Positions 56,780-64,000 of a stretch of 64,000 nucleotides of DNA are shown in pieces. Source of the DNA: Nemania diffusa (lineage: Eukaryota > Ascomycota > Sordariomycetes > Xylariales > Xylariaceae); contig JBBPUQ010000006.1 of the NCBI GenBank assembly GCA_038501195.1, positions 2,480,001 through 2,544,000 of the forward strand, written 5' to 3'. Position 1 is the stretch's first letter. Each line of letters begins with the position of its first letter. The notes beneath the pieces were generated by a model. It was not told the origin of the DNA and ran no database searches. It saw nothing but the letters and a program-made list of their open reading frames with translations. A program made the position numbers and the translations under genes.

Positions 56780-59175
56780 CTAAGCCTGGCTCGATACAAT
56801 GCCACGCGCAATACGATCGGCTATCGCCATGATAGTTATCATAGGGTTCGCGCCGCTTGCTGTCGGGAAAACACTCCCGTCGGCGACGTACAAGTTCTCA
56901 CATCCCCATACTTTGCCATTCTGATCCACGACACTTGTCTCTGCATTTGTGCCCATCCTGGTGGTACCCATCTGATGCGCCGAATTGAAAATCGCTCTGA
57001 CAGGGTCTAGACTAGTCTGTTCAAGCAGATGAACCCACTCAACGAATTCCTCGTCGTTGAGATTACGTTGGTCAGTAGGTCTCATACACTCAAAATACGG
57101 CACGTTGGGGACCGCGGGCGCGAGCCCCTTAGCCCCTTGGATATAGCAGAGCTTGGCAATGCCAACGAGCCCTGCCACGATATGTGCGCGATCAAACTTG
57201 GAGGGGGTATAGTTGATCACAGGACTTCCGTCCACCGGCTCGGGGCTAACGCTGCCAGCGTCTCGGTCGCGGCAAAGAGAGATATGGCAGGTCATATGAC
57301 GATACTGCAAGGCTGCGGCTTTGAAATCCAAGCCACTTTGCCATGGGAATAGTAGCATTGCTGCATACGGCTGAAATTACACGTCAGATACTCAACGAGC
57401 AAATGAATAAACGGCTGTCGCGAGCTTACCTGCATTGCGGACGCTTCAATCTTAGCGCCATGGCCAGCCCCATCTAGGTTTTCAAACTCCGACACAACGC
57501 TGGATAAGATCTCGCCTGCACTTCATGTTAGAACTGGCAGCTTGGATTGGAAGTACGCGTACCCTCCCAAGGCTTGACATCTTCATCCCACGTTGCAGCG
57601 AGATTGGCTACAGGGTGCAAGTATAGATTCTTGCCAATATTTTTGTTCTGAAACCCAGTCAGCGATTGTCTCAAATGCTGAGACGGTAGATCCGCGCGCT
57701 TATTAGGGTGAAAGGGATCTTAGCGGGTCAGGAGGGTGTCCTACCGTTAAGCCGCTTCTTAGTAGTATGAGTGGTGTGTTTAGGGCACCACCGGCAAGTA
57801 TGACAGTGTTCGCCTGTATCTCGACTAGTTGTTGGATCCTAGGTTTTGACGAATCCGGGTTGCCTTCCTCGTCACGAGAGGTCCATAGGCCTCTCACTCC
57901 GGTCGCTTTCGATGACTTACCACCGGCGAATAGGACCTGGGACACTTCGAGGCCTTCAATGAAACGCGCTCCAGCTCGGGCGGCAGCCGGTAACCAATAT
58001 GTGGAAGGGCCTTGCTTTTGGCCCGAGCGACAACCGAGACCGCAGCTACTTCCGCATTGATGGGTGGTACCACCGGTGTTTTGGGGGCAGGCTGCAGCTT
58101 GCCACCCAAGCTTACGTGACCCTTCTAGCAGGATTCTGTTACTGTGATTACCTTGTATGGAAGCATCACTGACTCCCATGGCACCACAGACGCGGTCAAG
58201 GCTGTTCTGGAATTCGGGGCCATCGAAGAAAGTCAAGCCACTCCGTGCCCACTCTTCGCGGACGTTAGATGGTGTTTGAAGGCTGGCACTCCAATTCACC
58301 GTACCACCTCCACCCCAACATCTGCCAGCAGTGACAAGAGTCGAGCCATCGGCAGATGCCATCCCACCCCCGCCCTGAAAGATGTTGTAAGTACGGTTGA
58401 GTGCCATGGGAAACTTGTCAGGAGAGAAATAATAGCCCTGCTCAACTACCACAACGCGGTAGCCTGCTTTAGAAAGGACCTCTGCACAAACGCCGCCACC
58501 ACAGCCAGAACCAACGATCACAACATCAGTCGAGATGATGCTGGGCTCTATGGATTCTTGGAACTGGATAAACTTGAAGTCGACAGTGGTTCCAGGGCTC
58601 AAGTTCTCGCTATAGCTTCTGTAGCCATTGAGCTGGAGGTATATCTCGTTCGTCTGACTCCAGCAGATCTTGCCAACAATGATGAAGATTCTTGCAAGGA
58701 CAGGCCAGAGAAAGAACCACGACTGCTGCCATGACCGAAGAATAGAGGCCCGTACAGCAAGGGGCTGCTCGGAAAATACAGTCCAATATCCGGTGCTGAT
58801 GATGCTCCCAAGGCGCGATAACATGAAATTGAGGATAAAGCGGAGTTGTTGGCTTGGTCCTGAGGCCAGCCTTCCTATTGCTCGTTTGACAGAAATCACA
58901 AAATTGGGGTCATCTGATGGCCGTGATGCCATATAGTGACAGAAGTCATCGTAGGTGAAGCGCTCGTGTGGGCCACGCAGTGTCCTCCGGTATAGGTCTC
59001 GTAACTCATGTGGAGGAACAGTGATATGATTCTGGCTCACTGATGACTTGTCGCCTTCGACGATGGATGGGATCACAGCATCAAGAAGCGCTAACAAGGC
59101 CTGCCATTGAGGCTCTGTAAATGCCGATCCCGCCTTCACAATAGCATAGCTGGATTGAGCAGTATACGCACTCAT
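56780..59175 (-). CDS. Long-chain fatty alcohol oxidase (GMC oxidoreductase)
   Basis: FAD enzyme that oxidises long-chain alcohols to aldehydes with H2O2 release, in peroxisomal or microsomal membranes; used in alkane and fatty alcohol breakdown. Minus-strand exons are 59175-57745, 57647-57563, 57515-57430 and 57370-56780; introns are 97, 47 and 59 nt. The product is 730 residues, the family length. The N-terminal ~210 residues include a hydrophobic stretch (FFLWPVLARIFIIVG, ~154-168). The Rossmann motif DVVIVGSGCGGGVCAEVL is at ~217-234 with acceptor VVVVE. Substrate-domain signatures are GGGGTVNWSASLQTP and CGLGCRSGQKQG. The C-terminal HQMGTTRMG carries the catalytic His, followed by LYVADGSVFPTASGANPM. 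The C-terminus SSQA is not a clear PTS1. ATG 59175 was chosen because the longer frame begins with TTG. Confidence 0.92.
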
Positions 59176-60216
59176 GGCTGCGTGTATGCAACACAATGAC
59201 TAGCTATTTGGTCAATACCGGAGTAGAGTCCGTTGATCTGTTTGGATATGGTTAGATCGGCTGCTCGGAAGCAGCAACTGTTCAGCTTGAAGACAGCAGC
59301 CGGCCTGTTGCCAACTACCTCTCTAACCCAGGGGCAGTACTATACTTCAGTAGACCGAGACTCCGAGACGGTAGCATGTCAATAAAGGGGAAGCAGATCA
59401 GTAAGTTTCTTTGCTCTAGAATGTACCCTGTCATTGACTCGGTAATTTCTGCGGTCATGCATGTGTGCAATTTGTTACTGTATCAGTAACACACGATCTA
59501 AATCCATCCCTTGCATCCCTTCCAATCCCCTCCAATCGGCTTCCAACTTGCACGTTGCCAAATCCTCCCCATAACGCCACCAAATCGCCCCTCTCCTCCA
59601 TTGTCAACCGGTGCTACATAGGTACTAGTTTTAGAGATAACACATCACTAAGTATAACCTGGTTTTGCTGGGGCATCGACGAAAGAAACAAAAGCAATCG
59701 CTATTTTTATTTTATTTACATTTTCCCGATTTCGGTACAACACTAAAAACAAGTAAGTGTCCATACCAGATCGGCATCACCACAGTTTGATTGGTGCTAT
59801 TCCCTTGGCAAGCGGTCTTTAGCTGCCGGCTAACTGTCACTGTAGTCCTACATATTTAGCTGTCAGCATCTGGAAGTATGGCGCAGTATAATTCAAGGGG
59901 AGTATGCAGCCAGCTCCAACAGTCCTACCTACTGTATATATACATAGAATGCCAATAAGAGAAGGCTCATACATAACCGGACAGAATTTGGCGAGCCAAA
60001 AAGGGAATGCAGTTATGGTTACATCTTGATGCATCATAGTTTGACGCCTAATACAAGTCGGCCGCACAACCTAAACACCAACCATATCTCCATCATCATC
60101 ATGTACCTCTAACTTTCCAAACCTTGCGCACATTCGTTCCTAGTTTTCACTCGTCTTCAATGGGTGCGCATCAGACCGGTGGTGCCGCCAAATAGTTCTC
60201 GCAAAACCTACAGAAT
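59176..60216. promoter_or_regulatory. Divergent promoter region, alcohol oxidase / PTH11-like
   Basis: About 1 kb between two divergent starts. C-rich tracts at 59,500-59,600 and an ATCATCATCATC-type run near 60,093. A 93-codon frame at 59,465-59,746 has no recognisable domain. Promoter role from position. Confidence 0.4.
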
Positions 60217-61744
60217 ATGGAGGATCTAACTCAAATACACAACCTGCCGCAGGCGGAGCAAGATGCCATCTTGGCCGGCCCAGCGCTTGCGCTGCCTCCC
60301 GGTATATCAGAATCCAGGTTCGACAACCCTCCGAACGGCGACGCGTTGGCCTACACTGCCGTGACTCTCTGCCTAGTCCTCTCGACTTTAGCTGTGTTTA
60401 TCCGCTTCTACGCCAAATGCATCCGGGTGAAGAAGATAACTGTCGAGGAAAGTAAGTGCACGCCCGTTAATTATATGTTTCGTCGCCTCTTTAGCCAGTC
60501 ACGTAATTCTAATCCAAATTGTCTAAGGTTTAATGATCGTGGCATACGTAAGTACACCCATCAGCGAAGGAAAGATGGTGAATTCACGAAGCTAGATCAG
60601 AGCTAATCTAACAATGTAGGGCGTGTTTGTTGGGTACATCTATATCACTTACTGGTTACTGGACATCATCGGCTTCTTCGTGCATCAATGGGATGTTCGG
60701 TTGCGGGATTTCTGGACGCTTCTTTATGTAAGTCCTATCTAACACTTGCGTTAACTAATCAGTAATAAAAGCTGACTTGGCGCTGGTAGATTATCCACGT
60801 CGGCTCAAATTTCTACTCGGTCGCTATGCTGGTCATGAAGGCCCTAATACTCAGAGAATGGAGCCGTATTTTTGTCCCTTATGGCATGAGGACTGCCTTT
60901 TGGTGGACGTGTCACATCGTCATGGCGGTCAACATCGCATTTTATGCGGCCGCCATATTCCTAGAAGACCTCTCTTGTTTCCCATATCGCAGGATTTGGG
61001 ACAAAACGGTCGCTGGATCTCAGTGTTTGGACTTCAAAATCATAGTTTTGGTCGGGGCATCTATCAACGTCGTTCTAGATGTCACTACTTTGATCCTGCC
61101 ACAAAAAGCCATCTGGTCTCTCCAGCTTTCGAGGAATAAGAAGATCGGTGTTTCTCTCGTGTTTGCGATTGGTATACTGTAAGTTGATCCGCAACTCGTT
61201 ATTTCAAAACCGAGGCTCGCTTGCTAAGACGGGATCTACGATCAGGGCTTGCGCTTCCGCGATAGCACGTCTTGTTTATACAGTCTTCTACTTCCGCTCA
61301 GACGATACAGCGTACACCCTCTCAGCACTATCGCTATGGCTGATTGCCGAGATGACGTGCATGTTTCTCATCTTTGCCGGTCCAGCGACTCCCTCGGCTT
61401 TCGCAAAGTCGGAGTGGATGGCCAAGCTCAAGAGGACTTTCAAGTCATGGTCTAAGGGCTCTTCGAAGCAGAACACAGAGGCCACCGATCGCCCGTGGGC
61501 CCCTAAGGCTGATGCGATGAACTTGCGGAAAGCGTATCGCAAGCTTGACGAGTTTGAGCTTCTCGCTACCAATGCAACATCGGGCGGAGAAACTACACGA
61601 GATTCTGCGGGGGAAATGCAGGACTATGCTGCGTCTAAGAGTGGGATCCTCTGTACCAAGGAATTTACAACGATGGAAGAGCGCGTCCAGGATGATACCC
61701 AGTTAAACCGGAACGGACAGCCCCCCTGGGGTAACATTGTCTAA
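60217..61744 (+). CDS. PTH11-like seven-transmembrane (rhodopsin-domain) protein
   Basis: Fungal integral membrane family with a conserved rhodopsin-like domain, related to the Magnaporthe surface sensor Pth11. Exons are 60217-60451, 60528-60547 (20 nt), 60620-60727, 60790-61178 and 61246-61744; introns are 76, 72, 62 and 67 nt, all in phase. The product is 416 residues. TM1 is at ~46-66 (ALAYTAVTLCLVLSTLAVFI). The short exon 2 gives SLMIVAY, which leads into GVFVGYIYITYWLLD. The conserved middle is HVGSNFYSVAMLVMKALILR, WWTCHIVMAVNIAFYAAAIF, and CLDFKIIVLVGASINVVLDV with LPQKAIWSL. No extracellular CFEM cysteine domain is present. The C-terminal ~110 residues are a hydrophilic cytoplasmic tail. 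Ligand and signalling partner unknown. Confidence 0.83.
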
Positions 61745-64000
61745 TCTCGTTGCCACCGAATCAATCAATTCTCGAAAATTCATATCCAATTCATAGTGAT
61801 TATTAGGATGGCCCACTCGCTAAAAGCCAGGCTCTCCAGCAGTAGGTACTATAACTAAAGACAGGTTGTATGTGTCATATACAAAGGTACCCTAATGTGG
61901 AGGTTAAGGCCGGGTAACTTGTTGGTTAGCGTACATAGGTGTCTGGCACGACGACATACAAAAAAAGTACACGATCATCCAGTTCCTTCGGTCCCTTCGG
62001 TCTCAATTATGCTTCTATGGGTGCAGTGATCCTACGCAAGAGACTCCATACTGCACGGTCTTTCTGCGACTTGAATACCCCTAGAACTGCACATGTGGAA
62101 TGGGTAGGGCGACAAAACCTGGGCGTGGACTGCTGTGCATCATGATAGGGCTGTGCCGCACTCGAACACCCGTGTATGGTCCCACGCTAAACCGCAGCGT
62201 ACATATACATGGGTTGGGTCATCTGAGGGAGGGAAGAGAAGGTACATATATTCCTCAAGCGACGTTGCAGGACATGTATATGATCCTGTATGCCCAGTGC
62301 CGACGTCGTCTTGGTAAATCTCCAAATCAGTCGACTCAATGCCTGAGGTGACTGGTTTAGTAAGTGTCGCCGAAGGACTATTGGACTAATGCCGGCTGAA
62401 TTGATACTCGAGGAAGCAATGTTCCCTCACAAATGGATAGGTAGACGCGACTAGATAATTGTGTAGTCGCTAGACTAAGTAGAGAAGGTTCCAATAAACG
62501 CGTCGTGGGTATATTGTCGAGAGAATGTAGTACTATGTACTACGTAAGCACTTCGAAGGCTGGGGAGAGTGGTTAATGCTAAAAGAATACCTACCGTAAG
62601 GATCGACCCATGGCTTTCGCCGTTCCAAGGAATAGCGTATAGAAGTACGTAACATAAGCACTCTAAGCCTTTAATTGGTTAGCTTGCTTATCAAAGCTGA
62701 CACAAGGTGTGGTGGCATTCAGTTTCATTTGTTTGTATTGATATTCTTCTTCTCTCGGTGACCCGCCCATCTCACCTACCTACATAGTATGCATGAAATC
62801 CCTGGAAGGATTCTGACGGCATAATGTGGTCATCATAATACGACGTTGCGCATCCTTGCTGTCACGCAGAGTGTACGGTAGGAGGAGGCTGTCCGGATAC
62901 CACTGACTACATGTAAAGATCATGAATAAAGGCATAGGTGTAAGATAGCCATACTCGATTTTGATCTAGTATAGTGCTCCTACCTAGTGATAGTGCTAAT
63001 AACAGCTTTTCGAGTCGTTGTGTTGTTGGAGAAACTTAGATAATTGCTGATAGGTGCCAAGAAGTCTCATCGAGTCTTAGATACAGCTTAACCCCTTTCT
63101 GCTTGGTTCAACACCGGCTCCATGTTTAGCCCATGTTCCATAAGGGTAAGCACAAGGGCAATTATGTGGATTGAACCATACATATACGTATACTTGTTTT
63201 TTTAAATACCTAATTACAACGCATTTAAGCAGCTACGGCTCGAGCTTTTTATAGGTGTTTTGCTACGAGCTTTAACATTGTTTATATACACACATATAGA
63301 TATGGAGATATATATATATATATATATAACTTCAGAAAAACCTTGCAAAGCATCATTTATTTGATAAAAGAATTTAGGCTGACAGCGTCTAATACCTTCT
63401 AACGGATTAAGGCCTAGAGGAGTTATCAAACTTCCTAGTAAAGAGGGGTTAAGGTTTAAGCGATGCAAGGTGGCAAGTCTAGGACAGCTGAAGTAACGAA
63501 GATAATGGTCATGTAAAGATATAACGTACGTTTAAAGGGTTCAAGTGTGTTCATTTATTTATTAAGATATCGACAAAAAAGGGATCGGCACGAGTGGTGT
63601 TGTAGGCTCATAGTGGCATGGTACGATACCTGCATATAATATAAGCGACAATGAATCATATGTCTTATACTGCTTGCTCGTAAATGCTTTCCCGCTATTT
63701 CTCGCTAGTCAGACTAAGCATCTAAGTATACACCCAAAGCTTGTGCACATTCGATCATTACCCCTTGATGTTACGTACTGTAGGACCGTACCTAGTTCAA
63801 GCGGTTTCTGGTTGGTGACTTTACGGCTATCACTCCTATTACTTGCCTCTGAACGTACGCCTCATTCATACATGCAGAGTTAACATGCTAGTATCTACGG
63901 ATAGCTGCATTTGACAAGCATCCTGCATATCGTCTTGAGAAGGTAGTACGGATGCCCCCAGATGCAACCGGGTTGGCTGGGCGTGAGTTGATATCGTTAA
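61745..64000. other. Right-hand 2.3 kb without a recognised gene
   Basis: 3' region of the PTH11-like gene, then AT-rich sequence. (TA)n at about 63,311-63,328. Short frames at 61,939-62,351, 63,214-63,468 and 63,674-63,883 have no recognised motif. No tRNA seen. Confidence 0.4.

Noticed and set aside
56672..58734. Plus-strand frames across the alcohol oxidase gene
   Set aside because: Antisense shadows of its exons; the minus strand has full GMC motifs.

Overview
The window is nuclear DNA from a filamentous ascomycete (Pezizomycotina, probably a sordariomycete). The evidence is short spliceosomal introns of 45-330 nt with GT..AG ends and CTNAC-like branch sites, a tef1 gene with a long second intron, and fungal families such as Eos1, AzgA, Sls1, Mba1/mL45, a PTH11-like receptor and an F-box relic. 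The species cannot be named from the sequence. No prokaryotic, organellar or viral segment was seen. Splice models were built by hand; in each, exon lengths and phases add up to one open frame.

Layout. 0-7.5 kb: SF3b subunit 5 (first coding exon is only ATG), Nse3/MAGE (minus), Sls1 (plus, with an in-frame 21-bp minisatellite) and EF-1alpha (minus). 7.5-11.5 kb: AT-rich, no gene recognised. 11.5-18 kb: Eos1, a mitochondrial thioredoxin-like protein and an MFS transporter with a large central loop. 19.7-23.5 kb: Elp6, ribosomal protein L37 (4-nt first coding exon) and an F-box pseudogene. 23.5-26.8 kb: decayed sequence. 26.8-30.5 kb: Atg3 and the purine permease AzgA. 34.2-35.1 kb: L-rhamnose mutarotase. 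36.7-38.5 kb: a Gdt1-family cation transporter. 39.5-45.6 kb: an HNH-domain protein, a telobox Myb protein and Mba1/mL45. 46.3-48.7 kb: a Dur3-like sodium:solute symporter whose N-terminus lies in three small exons. 49.2-50 kb: a doubtful gene. 50.8-53.2 kb: a nine-exon RRM protein with a long pyrimidine-rich upstream tract. 56.8-59.2 kb: a GMC long-chain alcohol oxidase. 60.2-61.7 kb: a seven-TM PTH11-like protein. 61.7-64 kb: no gene seen.

The genes do not form a pathway cluster. This is mostly conserved housekeeping (splicing, SMC5/6, mitochondrial expression, translation, Elongator, autophagy, glycosylation) mixed with membrane transporters (MFS, AzgA, SSS, Gdt1) and metabolic or accessory genes. 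I found no secondary-metabolite core enzyme, no complete transposon and no convincing tRNA or rRNA gene.

The most useful results are gene structures that plain ORF finding misses (SF3B5, RPL37, the SSS transporter), the telobox protein as a candidate telomere-binding factor, the Sls1 coding minisatellite, nonsense codons in the F-box relic that fit RIP-type C-to-T change, and a dispersed palindromic TACCTAGGTA-type motif in many intergenic stretches. I did not find a clearly new biological system.
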